64,000 bases of DNA from Bacteroidota bacterium (GTDB lineage: Bacteria; Bacteroidota; Bacteroidia; Sphingobacteriales; Sphingobacteriaceae): NCBI GenBank assembly GCA_013288235.1, contig JABDCF010000001.1:1-64000 (forward strand), given 5' to 3'. Positions 1 through 9,094 of the stretch are shown here, piece by piece. Both the position numbers and the translations under genes were made by a program. The notes beneath the pieces were generated by a model. It was not told the DNA's origin and searched no databases. It was given only the letters and a program-made list of their open reading frames with translations. Within the stretch, counting starts at the first letter, position 1, and each line of letters opens with the position of its first letter.

Positions 1-20
1 GGCAATATAAAAGTATATCT

Positions 21-1658
21 ATGTCTTCTTCATCAGTACCTCACCCCGGGCAAACGTTGATGCCCCTAAATTCAGCCACTAACACCCAACCCGACAGTAA
101 ATTTAAAAGCAGCCTTAAAAAAGCCGTTCTACTGCTTATTGCTTTTTTACCTTTGCTGGCAAATGCCGAAGGGTTTAAGTTTAAAGTTAAAAACACCAGT
201 AAAAATGTGGTGACCGTTTTTTATAAGATCAGCAAAAAATCGGGAGACTTTAAAGTCAGGTCATTTTTAAAACTTGCACCGGGCGAAGAAAAAGTTAAAG
301 AGGCCTCGGTAAGCAAGGGTGATACCATCTCTTTTTATGGCCAGAATGCAGAAGACGAAACTTCGGCCATTGTACGCAGGGATTTTGCAACGCTGAACAA
401 ACAAAAAGACGAGGTTTATTATATCCCTATCGTTATCCCAGAAAAGGAAAACACAAGCTTCGAATCACTCGAAAACCTTACCCTGCAACTGGAGCATAAC
501 AAAGTACTGAACTTTTTACTGAAAATGGATTCATCGTCCATGACCAGCCTCTCCATGCTGGAGAACAACTTTCAAAACGTTTATCCTTTGGGCACTTTCA
601 TTTTTGTGGATACCAAAACAAACCGGATGCTGGTACCACCGCTTGAGCCATCATATTGGAACAACAGTGAAAATTATTTTACTATACAGGATAGCTTGTA
701 TGCCCTGGTGAACAATAACCACTCGATACAGGCCGGTTTACAGGTATCATTTATCGCCAAATTATTCGATTCGTTAAGGGTTAATAATGCCGAAGAAATT
801 GAGTTTAAAGGAAAACTATCGTTGCTGCGCTGGAAACCCAGCACCAATGCTAATATTTACCAGATACTTAACGACAAAGCGATACAGGATTTTTTGCAAA
901 CCTGCTATAACCAGATAGATAACCCCGACTCCGAATATCAGCGGTACCGGCTTTATTTTCTTTCCTCATATGAACGTATTGACGATCTCGACATTTTCGG
1001 GAAGCAGTTTTATACCTTTGGCAACGAAGCTGATGTATCACTAATGAGCAGCGGCAACCCTAATTTCTCATTGCTAAGTACTAACCTCGGCATGCTTTAT
1101 ACCAAGAGCAAAACCTTAAGCAATTACTATTCAGTGCAAAACGCTGTGTTGCGAACCAAGGCTTATGATTTTACCTCCCTGTTGTTTAATGGTTTTAAAT
1201 ACAGCATAAAACAAAAGTTAATCGAGGACGCCTATCGTACACAACACCAGCTGGTGGCTGCAATACTTGGTGAATATTCAGGCTTGGTAAGCTATAATCC
1301 CGATCCTTCGAAATTAAGTTTGGTGCAGCTAAACCCGAAGGACACAACTTCGGCCTTAACCCCGGTTTTAACTACCGTAAGTAATTTACAGCCTTATATT
1401 TCCGAAGCACCAGATACGGCAAAACAGGCAATCGCTACCGGGAAAAACAACGCTATTGATGGTTATAATAACAAAGTGAAGTTATTTAACTCTTATCTGA
1501 ATAAGCTTAACGGCCTGATAAAACAACTGAACCAAACCAATTCCGACATTGTAAAAATGTCGCAATCAGATGATAACCAATATAAAGGCTATACCAAAAA
1601 CGCTCCCGGTTTGCTTAATGAAATTACTGTAAGTAACAGTATTGTGAGGAAGGAATGA
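21..1658 (+). CDS. hypothetical secreted protein (internal signal-like hydrophobic segment; true start may be downstream)
   Basis: 545-aa ORF; hydrophobic KKAVLLLIAFLPLLANA segment; no family recognised. Confidence 0.6.
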   Translation: MSSSSVPHPGQTLMPLNSATNTQPDSKFKSSLKKAVLLLIAFLPLLANAEGFKFKVKNTSKNVVTVFYKISKKSGDFKVRSFLKLAPGEEKVKEASVSKGDTISFYGQNAEDETSAIVRRDFATLNKQKDEVYYIPIVIPEKENTSFESLENLTLQLEHNKVLNFLLKMDSSSMTSLSMLENNFQNVYPLGTFIFVDTKTNRMLVPPLEPSYWNNSENYFTIQDSLYALVNNNHSIQAGLQVSFIAKLFDSLRVNNAEEIEFKGKLSLLRWKPSTNANIYQILNDKAIQDFLQTCYNQIDNPDSEYQRYRLYFLSSYERIDDLDIFGKQFYTFGNEADVSLMSSGNPNFSLLSTNLGMLYTKSKTLSNYYSVQNAVLRTKAYDFTSLLFNGFKYSIKQKLIEDAYRTQHQLVAAILGEYSGLVSYNPDPSKLSLVQLNPKDTTSALTPVLTTVSNLQPYISEAPDTAKQAIATGKNNAIDGYNNKVKLFNSYLNKLNGLIKQLNQTNSDIVKMSQSDDNQYKGYTKNAPGLLNEITVSNSIVRKE

Positions 1659-1732
1659 TCTTTGGGAAAGTTGGCAGTTTTCGGTTAGCAGTTGGCAGTT
1701 ACAACTGCAAACTGCCCACTACCAACTGCAAA

Positions 1733-1954
1733 CTACTCCTTCGGCCCACGCATATGGATGATGAGGCCGTTTAAAAAGTTGCGGAGTATCTGGTCGCCGC
1801 AGGGTTTAAAGTTTGGATGGTCTTCCTTACGGAATATAGCGCCGAGTTCTGTTTTGGTAATGCGAAAATTGGCGAGGTCTAACACCTTTATAATATCGTC
1901 ATCGGTAAATTTTAAAGCTACACGGAGCTTTTTCATGATATCGTTGTTACTCAT
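1733..1954 (-). CDS. DUF1456 (YehS-like) family protein
   Basis: Pattern NNDIMKKLRVALKFTDDDIIKVLDL...CGDQILRNFLNGLI typical of DUF1456. Confidence 0.8.
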   Translation of the reverse strand: MSNNDIMKKLRVALKFTDDDIIKVLDLANFRITKTELGAIFRKEDHPNFKPCGDQILRNFLNGLIIHMRGPKE

Positions 1955-1955
1955 A

Positions 1956-3257
1956 TTATATTGAAATCTCTATTTTAACCTTTTTTCCTTTTATTTTTTC
2001 TGCTTTGATAGCCTGCACCACCCGCTCAATCTTGCTGCGTTTTACAGCAGCATATGACGAATGGTCAAGCACCTCTATCAGCCCCAGGTCTTCTTTCGCC
2101 AGTTCGCCTTTTTGAAGCAGCAGGCCTACAATATCCACCTTATTTATTTTATCTTTTTTTCCTGCGGCTATATACAGCGTTGCCCATGGCGACGGCTTTG
2201 GCAGCACCAGCTTTTCAGGCAGGGCCTCAATTTCGGGGTTTTGTTTTACATAAGCAAGCTTTTCATCTTCGGTAAGTATCAGGTACGATGTGCCCTTGGC
2301 GTGCATCCTTGCGGTACGGCCATTGCGGTGCAAAAAAGCCTCTTCGGTATGTGGCAACTGGTAATGTACAACATACTCAATTTCAGGGATATCAAGCCCG
2401 CGTGAAGCCAGGTCAGTAGTGATAAGCAGGCGATGGCTGCCATTCCTGAATTTGAGCAATGCTCGTTCCCGGTCTTCCTGCTCCATGCCGCCGTGGAAAA
2501 TATCATGTACCAGGCCCCTGTCCCACAATAGCTCGCTAATCCTGTCCACTGCCTCGCGGTGGTTGCAGAAAACGAGCGTAGCCTTATCCCCTATGCTGCA
2601 GATCAGCGAAAAAAGTGTATCCAGTTTATCGGCCGCCGGGGAAATTACCGCTTTTAGTTTAAGATCGGGTGCATTGGTTTTGTTATCAAGGAAATCTACC
2701 GTTGTCGGGCGGTTTATGCCTGTAAAAGCCGGTATCTCCTGCATTTTTGTGGCCGAAGTAAGTATCCTTTTCTTTAAGGCAGGCAATTGTTTAATGATAA
2801 AGGCCATATCTTCCTGGAAACCAAACTCCAGCGACTTATCAAACTCGTCCAGTATCAGCGTTGTTATGGTATCCGTCGTAAAACTGTGGCGGCGCAGGTG
2901 GTGGCTTATCCTGCCGGGCGTACCTATTAAAACCGCCGGCGGCTGCGAAAGGTTGTTACGCTCAATTTTTACGGGGTGGCCGCCATAGCAGCAATTCACT
3001 TTAAAACCGGTGCCCATGGCTTTAAAAACTTGTTCTATCTGCAAAGCCAACTCACGCGACGGCACCAAAATAAGCACCTGTACGGTTGGTATTTTTGCAT
3101 CTAACAGGTTCAGCAACGGCAATAAAAAACCCAGTGTTTTGCCTGAACCTGTCGGCGACAGCAACAGCACATCCCCCTTTTTGGCAGCCTCCAGCGCGGC
3201 ATGCTGCATTTGGTTAAGTTGGGCTATTTTGAGGTTTTCGAGGGATTGTTTGAGCAT
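1956..3257 (-). CDS. DEAD/DEAH-box RNA helicase with DbpA-like C-terminal RNA-binding domain
   Basis: SPTGSGKTLGFLLPLL, PSRELALQIEQ, LDEFDK, TSATK, HRNGRTAR motifs. Confidence 0.9.
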   Translation of the reverse strand: MLKQSLENLKIAQLNQMQHAALEAAKKGDVLLLSPTGSGKTLGFLLPLLNLLDAKIPTVQVLILVPSRELALQIEQVFKAMGTGFKVNCCYGGHPVKIERNNLSQPPAVLIGTPGRISHHLRRHSFTTDTITTLILDEFDKSLEFGFQEDMAFIIKQLPALKKRILTSATKMQEIPAFTGINRPTTVDFLDNKTNAPDLKLKAVISPAADKLDTLFSLICSIGDKATLVFCNHREAVDRISELLWDRGLVHDIFHGGMEQEDRERALLKFRNGSHRLLITTDLASRGLDIPEIEYVVHYQLPHTEEAFLHRNGRTARMHAKGTSYLILTEDEKLAYVKQNPEIEALPEKLVLPKPSPWATLYIAAGKKDKINKVDIVGLLLQKGELAKEDLGLIEVLDHSSYAAVKRSKIERVVQAIKAEKIKGKKVKIEISI

Positions 3258-3406
3258 GGTGTTAGCCCCCTCTAAATCTCCCCCGGTTGGGGAGACTTTT
3301 AGGGATTGGGCAAAGATAAGGTAAATAAGCCAGTTGGCCTTATTTGCGTCTCGCCATGAGCGGCGAGATAGAACGACAATTTATTTATATGAGGTAATTA
3401 AAATAT

Positions 3407-4690
3407 CTACAATTTCACAAATTCTACTCTTCGGTTATTGGCTTTACCTTCTATTGTTGTGTTATCACTTAAAGGTTTTGTGCTTCCGTATCCTTTTGAA
3501 GTAAGGCGGCCGCCATCAATGCCCATGGCAATCAGCTGCGTGCGAACGGCATCGGCGCGGGCCTGCGATAATTTCATATTTACGTCATCGCCGCCATCAC
3601 TGTCGGTATGGCCGCCTACTTCAAATTTTAAGTCGGGATTGTCCTGCATTATTTTAACGATGCCGTTCAGGGTGCCCATACTTTCGGGTTTTATGACAGC
3701 CTTGTTAACATCGAAATTAATACCGTGCGTAACGATTTTGGCATCCGTAAATTTTTTACCGATAATATTCATACCGCCACCGCTGGCCAATTTCAGGTTT
3801 GTAAATATTATCGGGTTATTTTTACTAAAGCCAAGGTCATCAAATGATACCCTCAAAGGTCTATTATCAATATTAGGGTTAACACAAATGCGGTACTGAT
3901 CAACATAAACCTTCATTTGCCCGTTTTTACAAACGATAGCTGCATGGTGCCATTTTTCATCAAAACCATTAAGCAGTTCGTTAGGGTACGATTTGTCCAG
4001 GTCGCCTATTTTAACGTCCTGCCTGCTTAGCACTACCCGGTAGCTGCCGCTTGCGCCTTTTTGGTCTTTATAATAAAATTCGAGGCCAAGCGCATCGCTG
4101 AAATTGTTGGTCAAATAACCCGGATCAGGGTATTTTTTGTATATAAAATCAAACTCAAAGGTAAATACATCCGGCAAATAGTTATCCGTTTTCATCCTTG
4201 GCATTATTTCGCCCTGGTATTCCGACAGCAGCAGAGATGGTTTTGCATCCACCTTGTTAATAACAGCCTGGCCTTTCAGCAGTTTCCAATGTGTTGGGAA
4301 TTCGCCATCCTGGTCATCGCTAAAATCATCCTGGAAAATTACTTGTTCGCCGGGTATAAAATCATAGTTCTGGTAAGCGCTGAAGGAAGGTGCGGCAGTA
4401 GCGGTTGTAGTTGTAGTGGCAGTAGCAGTTGTGGCGGTAGTTGTAGGGCCAGATGCGGTTGCGGCATTTTTTGTTGAGTCAGCTTTTGTGGGCTTTTTTT
4501 TCTTTTTAAACAGCCCTTTTATCGAGCTTTCGGCACTATTCAAACCATTGTTAATGGTCGAATTAACGTCGTTATTGGCATGCTGATCAGCATCCTTTGT
4601 AGCAACAGAGCCAACGTTTGTTACCTGTGCAATACTTTTTTGCAACAGCAATGGCAAAATAAAAATAGCCAGCAGGGTAAGTTTTTTCAT
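3407..4690 (-). CDS. OmpA-family outer membrane protein
   Basis: C-terminal GINFDVNKAVIKPESMGTLNGI...GGHTDSDGGDDVNMKLSQARADAVRTQL...GYGSTKP; N-terminal signal; low-complexity TTTATTATATTTTTATA linker. Confidence 0.9.
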   Translation of the reverse strand: MKKLTLLAIFILPLLLQKSIAQVTNVGSVATKDADQHANNDVNSTINNGLNSAESSIKGLFKKKKKPTKADSTKNAATASGPTTTATTATATTTTTATAAPSFSAYQNYDFIPGEQVIFQDDFSDDQDGEFPTHWKLLKGQAVINKVDAKPSLLLSEYQGEIMPRMKTDNYLPDVFTFEFDFIYKKYPDPGYLTNNFSDALGLEFYYKDQKGASGSYRVVLSRQDVKIGDLDKSYPNELLNGFDEKWHHAAIVCKNGQMKVYVDQYRICVNPNIDNRPLRVSFDDLGFSKNNPIIFTNLKLASGGGMNIIGKKFTDAKIVTHGINFDVNKAVIKPESMGTLNGIVKIMQDNPDLKFEVGGHTDSDGGDDVNMKLSQARADAVRTQLIAMGIDGGRLTSKGYGSTKPLSDNTTIEGKANNRRVEFVKL

Positions 4691-4975
4691 CGCGCTAATA
4701 TTTAATTAAATCTATAGGGTTGTTTTTGCCAAAGGTTCGGGCGGCCGGGGTAATTTCAAATCAATAATTACCAGTTAATTGAAAATTACTAATGAAATTG
4801 TTAGCTACCGATACCTAAACAAAGCTATGGTATGCCGGTAAACGGGTCAATCCCCAATATGGGTAGTATGTTTTGGGTTTGATTGTAGCGGTATGCGGGG
4901 AGTGGGTGGCGGGGTATCCCCCATTTGGGTATAAGCCGGTTGGAAACGGTAGTCAAAGACTACGCACATAGTTAA

Positions 4976-4996
4976 TCCGTAGATGGAATCTACGGA
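4976..4996. repeat. Perfect hairpin TCCGTAGAT-gga-ATCTACGGA, preceded by hairpin GTAGTC-aaa-GACTAC (4949-4963)
   Basis: Read directly; a degenerate copy of the whole block lies at about 5820-5867. Confidence 0.75.
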
Positions 4997-5082
4997 CAGC
5001 GGTTAACATAAATGGTTTAAGTAGTGGTGAATCGAGGCAATCTACATTTTTTTAATAAATGCCGGAAATATATTGTCATGCT

Positions 5083-5721
5083 TCACTTATCACCCGCCTT
5101 TACTGCAACAGGCTTTCGCGGTTCAAAATCAATGCTGGCAGTAAAATACTGCAAGCATAACATCCAGGTTATGGTAAGCAGCATGGCAGCTTTCTGCAAA
5201 ACGGGTAAAATCTCCAGGTCAGTCCTGGTGAAATAAACGTAATTGCAGCTGTATAAAGCAACCATACAAATAACAGAAAGCACTTTAAATAAATGCAGTT
5301 TTGACTTGAATATGAATATGATAATATAAAACATACTTACCAGCGCCAGTGTACTTGATATCGTAACCATCATATCGTGATAAGGCGTAACCACCAAAAA
5401 AGCAAACAGCATAGCGCCAATGCCAAAGTACCTGATTATGTTGGCTGACAGCTTTGAAGGTATTTTCTTTGAAAATTCAAAAAAGAATAAGCCGAAAGCG
5501 GAACAAAGAAACAACATCCCGGCAATTGCCCAGGGCCGTGCTGTATTGGCCGCACCATTAACTGCTTTTACGCTAAACAGGTTGCTCAGGTAGTTATTTT
5601 TCCAATCGTAACCTATGGCGTTTTTGTCCTGCTGCGACCCGCCCGGGTAATACAATGCGGCTACCACCAGCAGTAATAGGGCAATAATTATCCCCACCAG
5701 GATTAAATATTTTTTAAGCAT
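5083..5721 (-). CDS. multi-pass membrane protein (DUF998-like)
   Basis: Six or more hydrophobic segments; no firm family. Confidence 0.55.
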   Translation of the reverse strand: MLKKYLILVGIIIALLLLVVAALYYPGGSQQDKNAIGYDWKNNYLSNLFSVKAVNGAANTARPWAIAGMLFLCSAFGLFFFEFSKKIPSKLSANIIRYFGIGAMLFAFLVVTPYHDMMVTISSTLALVSMFYIIIFIFKSKLHLFKVLSVICMVALYSCNYVYFTRTDLEILPVLQKAAMLLTITWMLCLQYFTASIDFEPRKPVAVKAGDK

Positions 5722-5892
5722 GTGGTACAGGTTTTAGTTTAGGCTAAAATAGCTGGTTTATTTAGGTTTTGCAAGGAGGGGATTTCGGTAATTGACGTTG
5801 TTTTGTGGTTATGGCGATAGTGAAAGATTATGCGCGTAGGGATACGTTGATGGAGGCTGCGGACAGCAAGGTACTCCCATAAGTACATGATA

Positions 5893-6375
5893 TTATACTT
5901 GATCAAAATATATTGTAGATTTCTTATGACGATGCAAACTAAATTGCCATAACAAGTTTTGCATTGGGATACCACCTACAATTAATAACAACGGAGATCG
6001 AATGCCATGAAGTTTATTTTTGGCAAATTTTTGCATTTGCTTTAAATCCTGCCCGCTTGGTTTAGGTGAATTATTTGGATGGCTATGCCATTCTCCTAAA
6101 TAGTGCAAAGAGGCTAAAATCGAAATCTTAACTTTCTCAATGGATTCTAATATATTATCAGTACCTCTATCAAAGGACGTATACCCATGCTTTGAATCAA
6201 TAGATGAACTTGTTGCCGAATAAATCGTAGCTAATTTAAGGTTTTCATTATAAGCTCCGATTAAAATGCCGCCGGTTTCATAGGGATGAAATTTAGCGAT
6301 ATCTTGTTCAATTATTCTTTTAGCTTCGGACTTTAATTGTATACAAATAGAACCATCAGGCGAACTACAAATCAT
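5893..6375 (-). CDS. JAB/JAMM (Mov34/MPN) deconjugase-like metallopeptidase
   Basis: Canonical JAMM: E in YETGGILIG plus WHSHPNNSPKPSGQD (HxHx7SxxD). ORF track gives 5893..6420, but an ATG at 6375-6373 overlaps the upstream stop as TAATG, so 6375 is the preferred start. Confidence 0.88.
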   Translation of the reverse strand: MICSSPDGSICIQLKSEAKRIIEQDIAKFHPYETGGILIGAYNENLKLATIYSATSSSIDSKHGYTSFDRGTDNILESIEKVKISILASLHYLGEWHSHPNNSPKPSGQDLKQMQKFAKNKLHGIRSPLLLIVGGIPMQNLLWQFSLHRHKKSTIYFDQV

Positions 6376-8168
6376 TATGCTGCTTTCGTTATTCCAGATT
6401 TTAAATTTGGAACACACCATTCATGACAATATGAGACAGGCAAAATTGTTTCATCATTGTAAATTTGCTGAATAAACTCCAATACAACACTTGCAAGTCC
6501 ACAGATGCGGTTAAATGGTGCGGGTACAATAGGATGCCAACATCCGATACCTCGCGGTAATGCTTCTTTCTCCGCCAATTTATGTTCCTCATCTCTGTAA
6601 GGTTGGAACCAACTATTAAATGACGCAACGTTAAAGTTCTTTGCTAAATCTGCAAACAAAAAAACGCGATTAGCATGCAACCCTAATGAACAACTAATAA
6701 TAATTGAGTCTGGATGAAATTCCTTAAGTGGAAACTCATCCATAAGTCCATCATCTGCTGTTAAATCAAGAATTAAAGATGCATGTGTTGCTGCATTTTT
6801 AAATTCATCACTATCATTTGGAGCGGATAAGATTAACCCTTTAACATTTGCGCTAGGATTTAATTTATTTAAGTCTTCTGCCAAGGCCTGTGATTTGTGG
6901 TGCCGAATACTATCTATATCTAATGCATGCCTGACTAAATTCCCCGGTTCAAATATGTCTTTGTCTACAACAGTCAAATCACAAATACCCATTCGCACAA
7001 TTTGCTCAGAAATGATAGCTCCTAAAGCCCCACCACCAATTAATAATATTTTGGCGGTAAGTAATGACTTGCATAGGCGTCCCCTATTTTGCAGTTCATC
7101 AGGGTGCCAATTTTCTGATGAAACTAGCCAAGGCAATGGTTGTCGGCTTTGCAAATGATTAATTGTCATTTGCGTTCTTACAAAATTAGATTTTATTTTT
7201 TTTGAAACAGGCGATAAAACCATAGCCTGCCAATGATATCTATCGCACGTCTCTCCAATGATTTGAGGTATGGGCATACCTAGTATCAGTAAACATTCTG
7301 ACGGATCATTGAATTTTGGCATTAACATTCTAACTATTTCGGGCAAATCTATTCCCTGTAGTTTCAAAACTGAAATTAATTCTTCCATTGTTGAAGGAAC
7401 TTGCCATACATTTATGACAGGGGTCTTATTTAAACGTAGCCATAGAGCTCTTTTTTCTGGTAGCTTCTTTATAAGACTCCCCCAAGACGGTTCATAAAGT
7501 ATTTTTTCATCTTTTTTATCCAAATACCTTTTAGTAATTACGGTGTTGTTAAATATGCTTATATAGGCTAAACCCGCTCGTTCCGAGATATTATTCCAGT
7601 GTTCATAGGACTCAACATTTTCATAATAAGCCAATGCGATAGATTTAGAAGTATTAATTACATCAAAATCAGGCAACTCGAAATAATCACCATTTTTTAC
7701 TAAGCTATAACTGGCGGCGGCGGTTAGCCATTCTATGGCCCTGTCAACATGCCAAGTTATTCTTTCTACAGTATATTTGGGTTCAATTTTTAGCGCATTT
7801 TTTGATATGGCTAAACCATGAGTATTTTCTAATGTACAAATATGTCCGTTTCTAACAGGCCAGGTTGGATGAGTGCCACCATTGTATAATTGATGCTGAA
7901 ATGTTGCTTTCACAGCATTATTGTCTAAGGAAGGGAAAAGCTGGACTTTCCCCCACTTATCATCTTCAAAATCTACAATGATATTCCAAGATGAAAACTC
8001 TGGAATCTCCATTGTAGGTTCTGCATCAACTATCTGTAGTTCTAAAGAAAGCATGAACGTTACTTTTATTTCATTAATTGGCACCCAATCTCCAATCACT
8101 TTTACTCCAAAATGAGATTTTAGAATACTACATGCTTGTGCAAGCGCCAATTTATCAAATTCGCTCAT
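6375..8168 (-). CDS. E2-E1 fusion: N-terminal UBC-like E2 domain and C-terminal ThiF/E1 adenylyltransferase
   Basis: E2: HPTWPVRNGHICTLEN (candidate catalytic Cys111, codon 7836-7838). E1: AKILLIGGGALGAIISEQIVRMGICDLTVVDKDIFEPGNLVRH nucleotide-binding motif and C-terminal RGIGCWHP candidate Cys. Confidence 0.88.
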   Translation of the reverse strand: MSEFDKLALAQACSILKSHFGVKVIGDWVPINEIKVTFMLSLELQIVDAEPTMEIPEFSSWNIIVDFEDDKWGKVQLFPSLDNNAVKATFQHQLYNGGTHPTWPVRNGHICTLENTHGLAISKNALKIEPKYTVERITWHVDRAIEWLTAAASYSLVKNGDYFELPDFDVINTSKSIALAYYENVESYEHWNNISERAGLAYISIFNNTVITKRYLDKKDEKILYEPSWGSLIKKLPEKRALWLRLNKTPVINVWQVPSTMEELISVLKLQGIDLPEIVRMLMPKFNDPSECLLILGMPIPQIIGETCDRYHWQAMVLSPVSKKIKSNFVRTQMTINHLQSRQPLPWLVSSENWHPDELQNRGRLCKSLLTAKILLIGGGALGAIISEQIVRMGICDLTVVDKDIFEPGNLVRHALDIDSIRHHKSQALAEDLNKLNPSANVKGLILSAPNDSDEFKNAATHASLILDLTADDGLMDEFPLKEFHPDSIIISCSLGLHANRVFLFADLAKNFNVASFNSWFQPYRDEEHKLAEKEALPRGIGCWHPIVPAPFNRICGLASVVLEFIQQIYNDETILPVSYCHEWCVPNLKSGITKAA

Positions 8169-8179
8169 AAAATATCAAT

Positions 8180-8617
8180 TTATGCAAAACGCCCACCGGA
8201 AATTGCCCCTCCAGCCGCAGGAGGCGTGTAAGTATTTCCACCTTTTTCTCTCCCAATCTCTCTAAGTAATACTTTTACATGCTCAATTTCCTTTTTTACC
8301 GCACTCTCATCTTCAAATCCTTTTACACAGGCTGCAATAATTTTATTATTTCTGGCTTGGAAATGCCAACGCCATTTTAAGGCCTTATCTTCAAAATATT
8401 TCCACTCGGGTCCATCCCCTGAACCAGTACCATCGTATTCTTTTATTTTTTTCACCGGGGCATCTGGTCCCAGTGTAGTGAACAACGCTGCACCTTTTTC
8501 GCATTCGCTCTTTTCGTTGTAACCCTCACCAGCAGTGGCAACAATATTTTCATGGGCATCTATTAAACGCCACCTCCATTCATGGGCATGATCTTGATAA
8601 AACTGATATCCTTTCAT
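8180..8617 (-). CDS. two-repeat DUF1508 (YegP-like) protein with Gly-rich C-terminal tail; first gene of the E2-E1/JAB operon
   Basis: Internal duplication: FYQDHAHEWRWRLIDAHENIVATAGEGYNEKSECEK / YFEDKALKWRWHFQARNNKIIAACVKGFEDESAVKK; tail PPAAGGAISGGRFA; 11-nt gap to E2-E1. Confidence 0.8.
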   Translation of the reverse strand: MKGYQFYQDHAHEWRWRLIDAHENIVATAGEGYNEKSECEKGAALFTTLGPDAPVKKIKEYDGTGSGDGPEWKYFEDKALKWRWHFQARNNKIIAACVKGFEDESAVKKEIEHVKVLLREIGREKGGNTYTPPAAGGAISGGRFA

Positions 8618-8671
8618 ATTAAATAAATTAATTTTAAATTTGTTAATTGAGTACGCTATATAAAGACTATG

Positions 8672-8723
8672 TTTGTTTCATCAAAGATACATTAATTATA
8701 TATTGTATCACATATGAAACAAA
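8672..8723. promoter_or_regulatory. 52-bp bipartite palindromic operator candidate in the divergent promoter region
   Basis: TTTGTTTCAT(8672-8681)...GATACA(8686-8691)...TGTATC(8704-8709)...ATGAAACAAA(8714-8723); both arm pairs share centre 8697.5; extra ATGAAAC half-site at 8742-8748; minus-strand TATCTTTG (8682-8689) fits the TAnnTTTG -7 box. Confidence 0.7.
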
Positions 8724-8758
8724 AATATTTTCAACAATTTTATGAAACTTATTAACAA

Positions 8759-9088
8759 ATGAGTACTACCTTAAATACTACAAAGCTTGCGGACATGTTA
8801 CGTTCAAAGCGAGGAAATAAGGGATTACGGGCGGTAGCAGATGAAATAGGTAAAATAAGTGCACCAACATTGTCAAGGATTGAGCAGGGTAAAGTCCCTG
8901 ATGTAGAAACCTTTATTGTCCTTTGCAACTGGTTACAGGTGCCGACTGATACTTTTATTATTACAAACAATGCAAATACGTCTTATAAAGACCAAGCATT
9001 AGCTCATTTGAGGGCTGATAGGGAATTAAGCCCAGAAACTATCAATATGCTCACACGTATGATCGAATTTGCTTATTCATCTAAATGA
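8759..9088 (+). CDS. XRE-family HTH transcriptional regulator
   Basis: LRAVADEIGKISAPTLSRIEQGKVPDVETFIVLCNWLQVPTDTF helix-turn-helix. Confidence 0.88.
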   Translation: MSTTLNTTKLADMLRSKRGNKGLRAVADEIGKISAPTLSRIEQGKVPDVETFIVLCNWLQVPTDTFIITNNANTSYKDQALAHLRADRELSPETINMLTRMIEFAYSSK

Positions 9089-9094
9089 TAACAA

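Noticed and set aside
2419-2988. 189-aa plus-strand ORF
   Set aside because: Antisense to the DEAD-box helicase; Ser-rich shadow-frame composition.
4385-4465. Microsatellite-like GTAGTTGTAGTGGCAG run
   Set aside because: Encodes the Thr/Ala linker of the OmpA protein; simple low-complexity coding sequence.
5739-5975. 78-aa minus-strand ORF overlapping the JAB gene as a possible ubiquitin-like protein
   Set aside because: Mostly intergenic, overlaps JAB out of frame, no beta-grasp pattern or GG tail.
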